The notes beneath the pieces are model-generated. The model searched no databases. It had not been told where the DNA came from and saw only the letters and a list, made by a program, of their open reading frames with translations. From a bacterium (GTDB taxonomy: Bacteria; Arandabacterota; Arandabacteria; Arandabacterales; Arandabacteraceae), in the NCBI GenBank assembly GCA_029933125.1, contig JAOZOU010000007.1, forward strand, positions 1 to 64,000: 64,000 bases of DNA, read 5' to 3'. A program made the position numbers and the translations under genes. Numbering within the stretch: position 1 is the first letter of the stretch; each line of letters opens with the position of its first letter. Shown piece by piece: positions 27,183 through 36,192 of this stretch.

Positions 27183-28619
27183 ATGAGACAATTGTTCAAT
27201 TCCGCGCGGCTATCTATTTTTGTCATCGCAATAACAATCCTCACACACAGCTTCTGCCGAGCCGATTCCACGCCTGAACAGGTCCCGTACACAGGAGCAA
27301 TTAGCCGCACCTGGAATCTTGGCAAGCCCCTCCTTGAGGCAGGCGCGTGGCAATGGGGTTTTGATCTTCGGACGAGATACGTCCATCTTGATAATGTCAC
27401 GGATCTTGGCCTCAACGTCTATCCTGATTCTGCCAACACATTCTTTAGAATACGCGGACGCATCTGGACTGCATATGGTATTACTTCCAACTTGCAGGCT
27501 TATGCTCGCTTAACAAACGAGTCGCGCATCTACCTTGGATGCGATGATTGCAGGAGCAAGATCGATGAAACGATTTTTGAGAATCTCTATCTTGAAACTC
27601 GAAACCCACTTGGATTACCACTTGCTGTGCGCCTTGGAAGACAGGATCTCTTCTATGGCGATGGCTTCTTGATCTGTGATGGCGGGCCTCTCGATGGTTC
27701 TCGTACTGCCTATGTCAACGGTATCGTAATTACAGGCAAAATCCCTCTCTGGGCTTTTGACATCCTTGCCGTCTATGATCCGCGAATGGAGGAGTATCTA
27801 CCTCGCATTAGAAGTCAGCACCGTAAAATAATCGAGAACGATGAACTCATAGCGGGTGTGATGCTCAGGCGCCTTGATGAGGATGGAAGAAGCCGCGGCT
27901 TCGAGCCTTACTTTCTTTACAAGGAAGAGGCACGCTCCCAGGCAAGGTCTGATATCTACACGGTGGGTGCGGCTTTTGAAATCCCGACAGGGTGGGCTAG
28001 ATTGTCAGGTGAGATAGCCTACCAGGGTGGGCGACCTGCAACGATAATTCGCCCTGAAGAGAGCCTGGTTGCAAGAGTTGAAACCACAAGCGTTACGAGA
28101 ATCGCTGGTCTTGGGGGAAAGGTGAGCCTATCTAAGCGCTTCAAGCTTGCCATCCCAGCACAGCTGACGGCTGGTTACCTCTATCTTTCGGGTGATGACC
28201 CTAAAACCAGAGGGAAGTTCGAGGGGTGGAATCCCATTCTTGGTCGGTGGCCCAAGTGGAGTGAACTTTACATCTATACGCTTATGCTCGAAAGCGACGC
28301 CCAGCCAATGAATCAAGGAATCGCCTACTGGCAGAATCTCGTATCTCCTTATCTTAAGCTTGCTGTCTTGCCAACTCCCTACATCAGACTCGACGCATCC
28401 TACATGTGGCTTGATGCCGACAAGAGTGTTTTCTTTGATCGCAGACTCGCTGGCCACACCCACAGGGGTGAGCTCCTTACCTTTCGCCTATCACTCAATA
28501 TCGAGGGTATAATCGGGGGTCACATGCTCCTCGAGCATTTTACGCCTGGAGATTTCTATCCTGAAGATGCTGAGGCGGCTTCTTTCTTTCGAATTGAGCT
28601 AACCCGATCGCTTCCTTAG
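27183..28619 (+). CDS. Outer-membrane porin of the alginate-export (AlgE-like) type
   Basis: 478 residues. Signal peptide about 1-27 (SIFVIAITILTHSFCRA). It is built of amphipathic strands typical of a 16- to 18-strand barrel; the family landmarks are GFDLRTRYVHLDNV, NLYLETRNPLGLPLAVRLGRQDLFYGDGFLI and a C-terminal barrel strand (FRIELTRSLP). It forms a channel for an anionic or sugar-acid substrate, unknown here. It is followed by a 38-residue protein and a Na+/solute symporter on the same strand, which suggests a shared uptake route. Confidence 0.82.
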   Translation: MRQLFNSARLSIFVIAITILTHSFCRADSTPEQVPYTGAISRTWNLGKPLLEAGAWQWGFDLRTRYVHLDNVTDLGLNVYPDSANTFFRIRGRIWTAYGITSNLQAYARLTNESRIYLGCDDCRSKIDETIFENLYLETRNPLGLPLAVRLGRQDLFYGDGFLICDGGPLDGSRTAYVNGIVITGKIPLWAFDILAVYDPRMEEYLPRIRSQHRKIIENDELIAGVMLRRLDEDGRSRGFEPYFLYKEEARSQARSDIYTVGAAFEIPTGWARLSGEIAYQGGRPATIIRPEESLVARVETTSVTRIAGLGGKVSLSKRFKLAIPAQLTAGYLYLSGDDPKTRGKFEGWNPILGRWPKWSELYIYTLMLESDAQPMNQGIAYWQNLVSPYLKLAVLPTPYIRLDASYMWLDADKSVFFDRRLAGHTHRGELLTFRLSLNIEGIIGGHMLLEHFTPGDFYPEDAEAASFFRIELTRSLP

Positions 28620-28628
28620 GGGCTATAG

Positions 28629-28745
28629 ATGCGAATCTTCGGACTGCCCTTGTCAACTTTCTCCGCCCTGCTCGTGACTTGTGCAAGTGTGATCATCGCA
28701 ATCATCTGGGCACTAGCCCAGCGGGGTGACTCGCGCAGGAATTGA
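28629..28745 (+). CDS. 38-residue single-span membrane protein before the symporter
   Basis: ATG at 28629 to TGA at 28743-28745: MRIFGLPLSTFSALLVTCA, then a hydrophobic helix (SVIIAIIWALAQ) and a basic tail (RGDSRRN). It overlaps the symporter start (28742) by 4 bases. Small membrane partners are often encoded just before SSS transporters; that this is one is an inference from size and coupling. It is too short for family assignment. Confidence 0.5.
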   Translation: MRIFGLPLSTFSALLVTCASVIIAIIWALAQRGDSRRN

Positions 28746-30211
28746 GCTTGGAACGCTTAACTTACATAGGTGTCCTCGGACTCTATCTTTTCATCCTCGC
28801 CATTGTTGGAATTGTCACATCCCGCAGACTTAAGAGCTCGGCTGATTTTGCAATCGGAGGACGCACCATAGGTCCATGGGTAACTGCTCTGTCATTCGTA
28901 GCAGCCTATTTCTCATCGGTGCTCATAATCGGCGGGGGTGGCTTCGGCTATCGCTATGGGATGGCAACGATCTGGATCGGTGCAGCCAATGTGCTCATAG
29001 GATGCACGCTTGCCTGGATCGTGCTTGGCAAGCGCATCCGCCGTATGACTGAGGAGACGGGTTCGATGACAATCTCAGAATTCCTCGGCAAGCGCTATCA
29101 GTCGAAATCCGTCATGATCTTTTCTGCCGCGATCATCTTTCTCTTCCTAATCATCTACAACGTGAGCGTCGTCAAGGGCATGGCCAATGCAATCGAAGTG
29201 CTTATGCAGATGACCTACTGGAAGGCTGTGCTTGTCTCGGGGCTCATCATCATCTTCTATGTCGCAGTGGGTGGTTACCTGGCAGTCGTCTGGACTTCAT
29301 TCATTCAGGCATGGATCATGATTGGAAGTCTCCTGCTCCTTGCAGTGGTGACGATCCACAGGGCGGGTGGGCTTCAGGCTGCAGCCGCAAAACTGGAAGC
29401 CGTCGATCCTGGCTACGTCCACACCCCGGGTGTGTGGGGTTGGGCCGGGCTTGTCTCCTTCAGCCTTGTGGTGAGCCTTGCCACGTGGGGAATGCCGCAG
29501 CTCGTCATTCGCTTCTACTCGATAAAGGATGTTAAGGTGCTTAGAGTCGGAACCGTGGTTGTAACCATAGGTGGTGCGATCGCTCTTCTACCTTATCTTA
29601 CGGGAGCAATAGCAAGACTCTTCCATCCCAACCTTCCGAGCCCCGACCTTGCCATCCCATCGCTCACGAAATCGATGCTGCCGCCACTTGGGGGGGCCGT
29701 CTTTCTTGCAGGTGTGATTGCTGCCGGTATGTCAACATTCGCTGGCGTTCTCATCATAATTTCAACATCGCTTGTTAGAGACATCATGAAAGGTGCACTC
29801 GGAAAGAATCTCTCCCAGCGGGAGGAACTGTCGCTTGCTCGCAAGGCAAGCGCCGTTGTCGGAGCAATTGCTGTCGCGATAGCGCTTAAACCCCCCGGAC
29901 TCATTCTCGTGCTGACGGCCTTTGCCTGGGCTGTGATTGCTTCGACCAATCTCTGGCCTCTCCTCTTTGGAATCTACTGGAAGCGCACGAGCCCATCGGG
30001 AACACTGGCATCTATGGCTGTTGGCGCCTCAATCGCCATCATCTGGCAGATTTTCGGGAATCCCCTCGAGATTCATGGATTCCTCCTAGGCGCAGTGACC
30101 TCCTTCATTACAATATTGCTGATCTCACTGCTGAAGCGGAAATGCTTGAGTCATACTTTTCCTACTGGATGTACCCCAGGGCACGCAGACGTCGCTTCTG
30201 CTCGGGAGTGA
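28742..30211 (+). CDS. Sodium/solute symporter (SSS family)
   Basis: 489 residues, about thirteen membrane helices. Family features: LYLFILAIVGIVTSRRLKSSADFAIGGR at the N-terminus and ATWGMPQLVIRFYSIKD inside. It imports an organic solute with Na+, fitting a cell with a Na+-type ATPase. The substrate is not deducible. Start TTG at 28742 (another TTG at 28748 is possible). The 3' end overlaps the convergent sulfatase gene by 50 bases. Confidence 0.9.
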   Translation: MSLERLTYIGVLGLYLFILAIVGIVTSRRLKSSADFAIGGRTIGPWVTALSFVAAYFSSVLIIGGGGFGYRYGMATIWIGAANVLIGCTLAWIVLGKRIRRMTEETGSMTISEFLGKRYQSKSVMIFSAAIIFLFLIIYNVSVVKGMANAIEVLMQMTYWKAVLVSGLIIIFYVAVGGYLAVVWTSFIQAWIMIGSLLLLAVVTIHRAGGLQAAAAKLEAVDPGYVHTPGVWGWAGLVSFSLVVSLATWGMPQLVIRFYSIKDVKVLRVGTVVVTIGGAIALLPYLTGAIARLFHPNLPSPDLAIPSLTKSMLPPLGGAVFLAGVIAAGMSTFAGVLIIISTSLVRDIMKGALGKNLSQREELSLARKASAVVGAIAVAIALKPPGLILVLTAFAWAVIASTNLWPLLFGIYWKRTSPSGTLASMAVGASIAIIWQIFGNPLEIHGFLLGAVTSFITILLISLLKRKCLSHTFPTGCTPGHADVASARE

Positions 30212-31976
30212 GCTCGATTTTCCTGCCCTTGACTCGTGAGCTCCCAGGAAGCCACCATACACAGATCCCTGTGCCGCCGACCTTGCGCATGTTGATATAG
30301 GCTTCGGGAACCCCGACAGCAGCTTCTGGCGAAAGCGTGAAGGTCTTAGCAATCTCTCGTCTGCCTTCCCCCCCCACATAGACCCACCTTATGCCTGGTT
30401 CCGCTTTTACCTTGATTTCAAATGAAACAGATGCAAGGGGCGGTTCAGTGTCGAACAACAATGGATTGAGATCCTGGCCAGATGCCTCAAAGCGGAAGTA
30501 CGTACTATCTCTATTCACACTGACTTTGGCGTTGTGACTGGACGCAAATCTCTCTATGAAGGTGAAACGTGCTCCGCTCGATACAGCCACACCCACCTCA
30601 AGTGTCCTCTTTTCGGAAGCGCCCAGGAGACCAACTCGCCATCCTCTGAGCCGAGTTCCGGGAATACGCATAAGCATTCTCGTCAGTGAATCTTCGACAG
30701 CAAGCCCACGACCTGACAAATTTACGGATTCACCCGGATCTTCAGCCAGATTGTAAAGCTCCCTCGTGGCCGTTAGTGATTCCAGGATCAATTTCCACCC
30801 TCGAAGCCTCAGACATCTCGTTGCAGGTGCACGTGGTGTAGTGCACTCACAAAGGGCCACATCCGCAGGTAGAAACTTGCCGCAGTCACTACTGCGCTTC
30901 CCGGTCGCTGCCAATTTGACCAGGCTGCAGCCCTCACGCCGTGCGGGATCAGTAACCCCCGTCACTTCAACTATAGTGGGCAAGAGATCTATGTGCTGCA
31001 CCTGATCAGGAACGATTGTGCCTGGCCGGAACACCTGAGGATAGCGCATAATCAGAGGCACTCGAACAAGCTCATCATAAACACTCCAGCCGTGCAAACC
31101 GCTCCCGTGCTCCCAGAATGCCTCGCCATGATCCGCAGTGATTATGACCAGCGTGCTGTCGAGCAGGCCAGATTCCTCCATGTATTCGATCATCCTACCA
31201 ACCCCATCATCTGCGTATCTTAGACAGGCATCGTACAGAAGCTTTTGAGCCTCGAGCTCCTCCGGAGGTGGCATTTCCGCCAAAGGGGGGGTCCGGTGCT
31301 TGGCCAAGATTCCATAGGGATGTTTCTCCCCCTCGAGCCTCACAAGGTCGATGTAAGCCAGAGGTGGGCGATATGGCCAATGTCCTCCCGAATAGTGAAC
31401 CATCAGCAGGAACGGACGGTGAAGTCGTGACAGGTCCTCGATAGCAATGTCGCTGGTTTTGGTGGGGGTGCGTTCCTTCTTCTCTGGCACCGTAACCTTC
31501 TCGAACCCCTGCAGTACTTGGTACTCTCCGGAAAGGGCTACCGCATTCATCACGCATGCTGTGCTATATCCGGCACTGGCGAGTACTTCAGGTAAGGCTA
31601 TGAGAGTATCTGGCATGACAGAAGCCCATCCAGTGACGCCGTGCTGAAACGGATAGAGTGATGTCAACATGCTTGAAAAAGAGCACTTGGTCCACGGAGC
31701 ATGACTCACAGCATTTTCGAATAGCACCCCTTCGGATGCGAGCTTATCCACGGTTGGGGAAGTTGGTCGAGTATAGCCGTAACAGCCAAGGTGATCAGGG
31801 CGAAGGGCATCGATAACCACAAGCAAGACATTTGGGTGGAAGACTTGCTCCGTAGAAGACGGTAATACGGTGTCAAAGAGCACGACTACCCACATAATGG
31901 CCATCAGTAAGTTTAGCGACGGCCTGGCCCGAGGCAGTCTTGTTGACAAGTTCACTCTCCCTCGAGACACAATCAT
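30162..31976 (-). CDS. Sulfatase-superfamily protein without the usual formylglycine motif
   Basis: About 604 residues from an ATG at 31976 (the frame opens at 32072 with a TTG and no ribosome site). An N-terminal membrane anchor at 21-38 is followed by VIDALRPDHLGCYGY (metal ligands D56, D61), and the metal-binding ITADHGEAFWEHG. The signature is APWTKCSFSSMLTS: the catalytic position is Thr and the usual C-x-P-S-R is absent. This resembles sulfatase relatives with T-x-x-S. It may be another alkaline-phosphatase-superfamily hydrolase or transferase. It is divergent from the maturase gene. Confidence 0.85.
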   Translation of the reverse strand: MIVSRGRVNLSTRLPRARPSLNLLMAIMWVVVLFDTVLPSSTEQVFHPNVLLVVIDALRPDHLGCYGYTRPTSPTVDKLASEGVLFENAVSHAPWTKCSFSSMLTSLYPFQHGVTGWASVMPDTLIALPEVLASAGYSTACVMNAVALSGEYQVLQGFEKVTVPEKKERTPTKTSDIAIEDLSRLHRPFLLMVHYSGGHWPYRPPLAYIDLVRLEGEKHPYGILAKHRTPPLAEMPPPEELEAQKLLYDACLRYADDGVGRMIEYMEESGLLDSTLVIITADHGEAFWEHGSGLHGWSVYDELVRVPLIMRYPQVFRPGTIVPDQVQHIDLLPTIVEVTGVTDPARREGCSLVKLAATGKRSSDCGKFLPADVALCECTTPRAPATRCLRLRGWKLILESLTATRELYNLAEDPGESVNLSGRGLAVEDSLTRMLMRIPGTRLRGWRVGLLGASEKRTLEVGVAVSSGARFTFIERFASSHNAKVSVNRDSTYFRFEASGQDLNPLLFDTEPPLASVSFEIKVKAEPGIRWVYVGGEGRREIAKTFTLSPEAAVGVPEAYINMRKVGGTGICVWWLPGSSRVKGRKIELTPEQKRRLRALGYIQ

Positions 31977-32127
31977 TCGTACCCGCCGGCAATCAAAGCG
32001 GCTCAATGGTAGATCAATCCTTGGGCATATGTTACCTGAAGCCCTCAGGTCGAGCCTGATTACATTCTCCAACCAGTCGCTGACAATCGCGGCGTACTTT
32101 TAGGCAATTTTATTCGATGGGATCAAC

Positions 32128-33390
32128 GTGTGCAACAGCTTTTGTCACTTGATCCACCTATCGTGGTGTAATCTCAACTGCACATATTGTTACTATATTA
32201 ACGTCCACGAGCGAATCAGACGCAAAGCCTGCCGTATGTCCCTAGAGGTGCTTGAAGAATTCGTCCGGCAATATATCGGCGGTCAGAACTGTCAAGAGAT
32301 CATATTCACGTGGCAGGGTGGCAAGCCCACAATGCTGGGCCTGGAGTTCTTTAAGAAGGCTCTGGAACTCCAGCGCAAGTATGCTCCCCCCGACGTCCGC
32401 ATCGAAAATGATCTGCAGACCAATGGAATGCTCCTTGATGACGCCTGGTGCGAGTTTCTACGCAGCAACCGCTTCCTTGTTGGTCTGAGCATTGACGGCC
32501 CGGGCTATCTCCATAACGCTTATCGAGTCGGTCCGGATGGCCAGCCCAGCCATGAGAGGGCCCTAAAAGCTGCCCATCTTCTCATCAAACATGGGGTAAG
32601 GTTTAACACGCTTACGGCTGTCAACAGATTAACAGGACGCCACCCGCTCGGCGTCTTCTATAGATTTCTGCGTGATGTGGTGAAATCGAAATACATGCAA
32701 TTCATTCCGATTGTCGAGAGAAAATCGCGCCGGACGATAGCACCTCAGTGCTGGGATGAGCCCGGCCTACCCAAAATGGGAACCCAGCAAGCTCTGCCTG
32801 GCGGCCGGGACTCGATAGTCACAGAGTGGAGCGTTGACCCCGATGACTACGGCAGTTTTCTTTGCAAGATTTTCGACGAGTGGTATGCAAGTGATATGGG
32901 ACGAGTATTCGTCTATCACTTTGAGTCTGCACTCGGCCAATGGGCAGGCATGGACGGGGCAATCTGCACGCTTTCGGGTGTATGTGGTAAGTCGCTCGTG
33001 GTTGAGCACGATGGCGAGGTTTTTGCCTGCGACCACTATGTGTACCCGGAATACCGCCTCGGCAACATCAAAGACCAGTCCCTGGCTGCGATGGCATTCT
33101 CGGAACGTCAGGCAGAATTTGGGCTCAGAAAAAGCCACGGTCTACCTGCCTATTGCAGGTGATGCAAATACTTGTTTGCCTGTTACGGAGAATGCCCCGG
33201 AACCAGATTCATTCTGACACCTGATGGAGAATCCGGTCTGAGCTACCTTTGCCAGGGACTCAAGGAGTATTTTAGACACATTGACCCGTACATGAACCCT
33301 ATGGCGGGGCAACTTCGGCAACTGGCAAGTGGCCAGCCACCACGGGTCCCGAGTCCATCGCCCGATTGCCAGCCACGGGGCGAGACCTGA
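32128..33390 (+). pseudogene. Anaerobic sulfatase-maturase radical SAM gene with in-frame TGA
   Basis: GTG start at 32128. Radical-SAM cluster CNLNCTYC (C14, C18, C21); then WQGGKPTMLG and LQTNGMLLDD as in anSME/AslB. The frame hits TGA at 33160-33162 (codon 345) inside the SPASM cysteine region, YCR-[TGA]-CKYLFACYGECPGTR, and then continues perfectly in family style (DGESGLSYLCQGLKEYFRHIDPYM) to a TGA at 33388-33390. The full frame is 420 codons, normal for the family. It is either a nonsense mutation or sequence error, or selenocysteine recoding. The function would be conversion of sulfatase Cys/Ser to formylglycine. Confidence 0.8.
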
Positions 33391-34864
33391 CATCAGCATT
33401 GTAGCCAGACCCATCCTGCCTGGGTCTTACCAAGCCGCTGATGCTGAATCCCAAAACAGCCAGCCAGCCCAATCCCCAAAGCCATGCTTCCCTGGTGACC
33501 TTGGCAGCCTGAATCAGCCAGAGGTCATAGGCTGCTGGGCTCGTTGAGCCAACTGCCCTCCAGTGCAATCCAATGGGAAAGAAAGATTCGATACCCACCT
33601 CTGACCAGTCAAGCTTGCCTATCTTTATCCAGTAGTCATAGATAGCAGTATAGTTTATGAGGATAGCCCCCAACTGAACTATGAAGCCAGTGACTGAGAG
33701 CGCGATTGTGAGCCCAAGTGGCCAATCCTTTGTCGTCCTCCAACCAACAAAAGCAATGAGGAGCAGAAGGGGAATCGTAGGCACAAGGAAGCGGGGTCCC
33801 CAGCACCATCCCCCATGCCAAGCCCACCACTTTGAGGAAACCACAAAGATGTAGCCAACTATTGCAAGCAAAACAAGGGTGGCTCCCTTGAACCTCAGCG
33901 CGAAGCCCCTAAGAGCAAACAAGGCAAGCACCGCCGGCGGCGCGTAAAGGAAAATGCTTCTATACGGACTGAAGAGATTCCAGAGCAATCCCTTTGCAAG
34001 CGGGATGGAGAAGCCCTTGTCAAATGCTGTATGGTAACCCGTAAGCGTAACCCCACCGAAACGCTCAAAGTTGAGCCATGCGATTGCTCCAATCGCAGGC
34101 AGCACACCTGCCCAGTAGCAAAGTGCCCGCCTTAAGCCCTTGCCCAACTCCTGAGCACTTGCAAGAAGGTATAAGCCAAGAATAAGCACAATCGGTAGGA
34201 AGGTGAGTCTTGCGAGTATCCCTACTGCTGAACACAGACTGCCCACTATGATCTTCTTTTGCCACGTCGCCTCCCATGGTGACACGAATGCTGCAAAACT
34301 CCCGAGGAGGCAAAGCATGAAGAGGGGCTCGCCAAAAAGGTCGCGAGCATAGATCCAGACAGGCGTACACAAAGCCACTACAAGGGTTGCCCAGAAGGCT
34401 TGCCTATCTTCGTGGCCAAAGTTCTTAAGCATCAACCAGAAGACAAGGCAAGCAGCAGCAGTTATGAAAGCATTGGCAAGGGTTACAAAAAAGACTCGTG
34501 TACCTTCACGTTGGCTTACTCGGATGAGTGTCTGGGGCTCAGCCTTGATGAGTCTGCTGCCGTGGGGCACAGCAAATTCTTTACTATGGGCTGCGAATGC
34601 ATCTTTCCCCCTGCCTGTACGCTCAACGAGCTCTCCCAGCCAGTAAAATGGTAGATAAACCAAGCTTGGTCCTATTCCAAGCTTGCTGTAATGCTTTCCT
34701 CCACGCCCCTCAACCGTCATCATGAAGGGCGCAACTTCAAGGCTTCCTTCCGAACCTAGCGAACGAGTAACGTTATAGTTCAGGAAACTATCAATGGTAT
34801 AGATGTGCCCAGCAGTTGAAAGTGCATAAATCGCCAGAAAAAAGAGATAGACGCGCAAGCGCAT
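33299..34864 (-). CDS. Integral-membrane glycosyltransferase (GT39/ArnT-like)
   Basis: 521 residues with about ten membrane helices. The loop after the first helix carries the acidic DSFLNYN segment typical of polyprenyl-phosphate-sugar transferases, and a large periplasmic loop follows (VEGRGGKHYSKLG). It transfers sugars from lipid-linked donors to an unknown acceptor. Its 3' end overlaps the end of the maturase gene on the opposite strand by 92 bases. Confidence 0.75.
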   Translation of the reverse strand: MRLRVYLFFLAIYALSTAGHIYTIDSFLNYNVTRSLGSEGSLEVAPFMMTVEGRGGKHYSKLGIGPSLVYLPFYWLGELVERTGRGKDAFAAHSKEFAVPHGSRLIKAEPQTLIRVSQREGTRVFFVTLANAFITAAACLVFWLMLKNFGHEDRQAFWATLVVALCTPVWIYARDLFGEPLFMLCLLGSFAAFVSPWEATWQKKIIVGSLCSAVGILARLTFLPIVLILGLYLLASAQELGKGLRRALCYWAGVLPAIGAIAWLNFERFGGVTLTGYHTAFDKGFSIPLAKGLLWNLFSPYRSIFLYAPPAVLALFALRGFALRFKGATLVLLAIVGYIFVVSSKWWAWHGGWCWGPRFLVPTIPLLLLIAFVGWRTTKDWPLGLTIALSVTGFIVQLGAILINYTAIYDYWIKIGKLDWSEVGIESFFPIGLHWRAVGSTSPAAYDLWLIQAAKVTREAWLWGLGWLAVLGFSISGLVRPRQDGSGYNADVRSRPVAGNRAMDSGPVVAGHLPVAEVAPP

Positions 34865-34868
34865 GCGT

Positions 34869-35291
34869 CTACTCTTTTGCCGGAGCCTCTTGCTTTGGCT
34901 CAGGCGCCTTCTGGAACTTTGGCTTTGGCGGCGTGTATCCCTGGGCTTCCTTTAGCATTTTGGACTTGCCCTCGAAGAACACCCCATCCTCGATGACGAG
35001 ACTCATGCTTTCAACATCACCAATCAACTTCGACCCCGATTCGAGCTCAACCTTGCGCTTGGCGAAAATATTACCCTCAACTGTGCCACTTATCGTTGCA
35101 TGGTTGGTATGAATCTCACCCCTTACGATGCCACCCTTGCCAACAATGACCGAATCGGTTGATACTATCTTACCTTCAAACTCACCATCGACCCTTATCG
35201 TCCCCTTGGCATCTACATCACCGACAAACTTACATCCACTACCCAAAATCGAACTTACAGCTCCCTGCTCAGTACCTTCTTTGCCAAACAT
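34869..35291 (-). CDS. Bactofilin (polymer-forming cytoskeletal protein)
   Basis: 140 residues from the ATG at 35291 (GGAGGGAG upstream; an upstream in-frame ATG is rejected). Central beta-helical DUF583 region with repeating hydrophobic turns (IRVDGEFEGKIVSTDSVIVGKGGIVRGEI) and a proline-rich C-terminal tail. Bactofilins form filaments at the membrane. It is immediately downstream of an M23 peptidase gene, a frequent partnership in cell-shape control. Confidence 0.92.
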   Translation of the reverse strand: MFGKEGTEQGAVSSILGSGCKFVGDVDAKGTIRVDGEFEGKIVSTDSVIVGKGGIVRGEIHTNHATISGTVEGNIFAKRKVELESGSKLIGDVESMSLVIEDGVFFEGKSKMLKEAQGYTPPKPKFQKAPEPKQEAPAKE

Positions 35292-35311
35292 TTTTCTCCC
35301 TCCGTGCTGTT

Positions 35312-36163
35312 TCATTTCAAGTTAAGAGAAACAAACTGCATTGGATCGACAGGCTTGCCATTCTTCATAACACCGAAGTGAAGATGTGGTGCTGTGCTTC
35401 GCCCGGTGCTCCCAACAGTTGCAATGACTTCGCCAGTTGTCACATGATCTCCCTCCTTTACCAACAATTTCTCGTTGTGACCATATACAGTCATTAAGGA
35501 ATCGCCATGATCAACGATAACCAAATTCCCATAGACATCATCCCAACCAGCAAATGTGACCTTCCCGTCGAGGGCACATCGAACAGGTGTACCAGTCGCT
35601 GCTGCAATGTCAATGCCTGGGTGAACCGCTCCTCCTTCAGCATCAACCGTGAAAGTGCGTGAAAGAAAGCCCTCCACAGGAGTGACCATACCCTTTCTCA
35701 CAAGAAATTGTCCCTCATAGAAAGGCTTAAGCAGCGCATAGGTATACTTCCTCGGCCAGGTATTGGGCTCAAGCAGGTGAGTAGCTTCGCTTTGCTTCTC
35801 CTCCGGTGGCGCACCTTGCTCCCCCTCCTGGGTTGCAATCCCGGCCCAGAGCTCGATTTGCTGCCGCATCTTCTCGATGCGGGCAATTTCACGCCTTATC
35901 TCCTCGATTTTATGCTGCTCAACCCGAAGCTTTTCATTCTCAGCTCTCAGGCGCTCTGCCCGTAGGCTAAGCGAGGCAAGTCTCGCATAGGTTATTCCAA
36001 GGAAAGCCAGGCCGGCTATGCTTGCAATAACGATGATGGCAATGGCTGTAGCAACCCTTCCTGGCACATCGACGGTTATTGATGTGCCCGTCCCATGAGG
36101 AGAAATAATCAGCGAAAACCCATTTGCAATATGCCAAAGCACTGACCTGAGACGCCTAAACAC
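35312..36163 (-). CDS. M23-family endopeptidase, membrane-anchored
   Basis: 283 residues. A membrane helix at about 38-60 is followed by a coiled coil (about 62-105, RAERLRAENEKLRVEQHK) and a C-terminal LytM domain with zinc ligands H181, D185 and H262 (HPGIDIAA, HLHFGV). It cleaves peptidoglycan cross-links or activates other hydrolases in the periplasm. It precedes the bactofilin gene by 20 bases. Confidence 0.93.
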   Translation of the reverse strand: MFRRLRSVLWHIANGFSLIISPHGTGTSITVDVPGRVATAIAIIVIASIAGLAFLGITYARLASLSLRAERLRAENEKLRVEQHKIEEIRREIARIEKMRQQIELWAGIATQEGEQGAPPEEKQSEATHLLEPNTWPRKYTYALLKPFYEGQFLVRKGMVTPVEGFLSRTFTVDAEGGAVHPGIDIAAATGTPVRCALDGKVTFAGWDDVYGNLVIVDHGDSLMTVYGHNEKLLVKEGDHVTTGEVIATVGSTGRSTAPHLHFGVMKNGKPVDPMQFVSLNLK

Positions 36164-36192
36164 TTCTCCAGACCTGTTAATTAGTGTACCCG

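Noticed and set aside
32128-33390. Genome-wide reassignment of TGA to a sense codon
   Set aside because: TGA ends rpmH, the gene at 18717 and others at the expected places.
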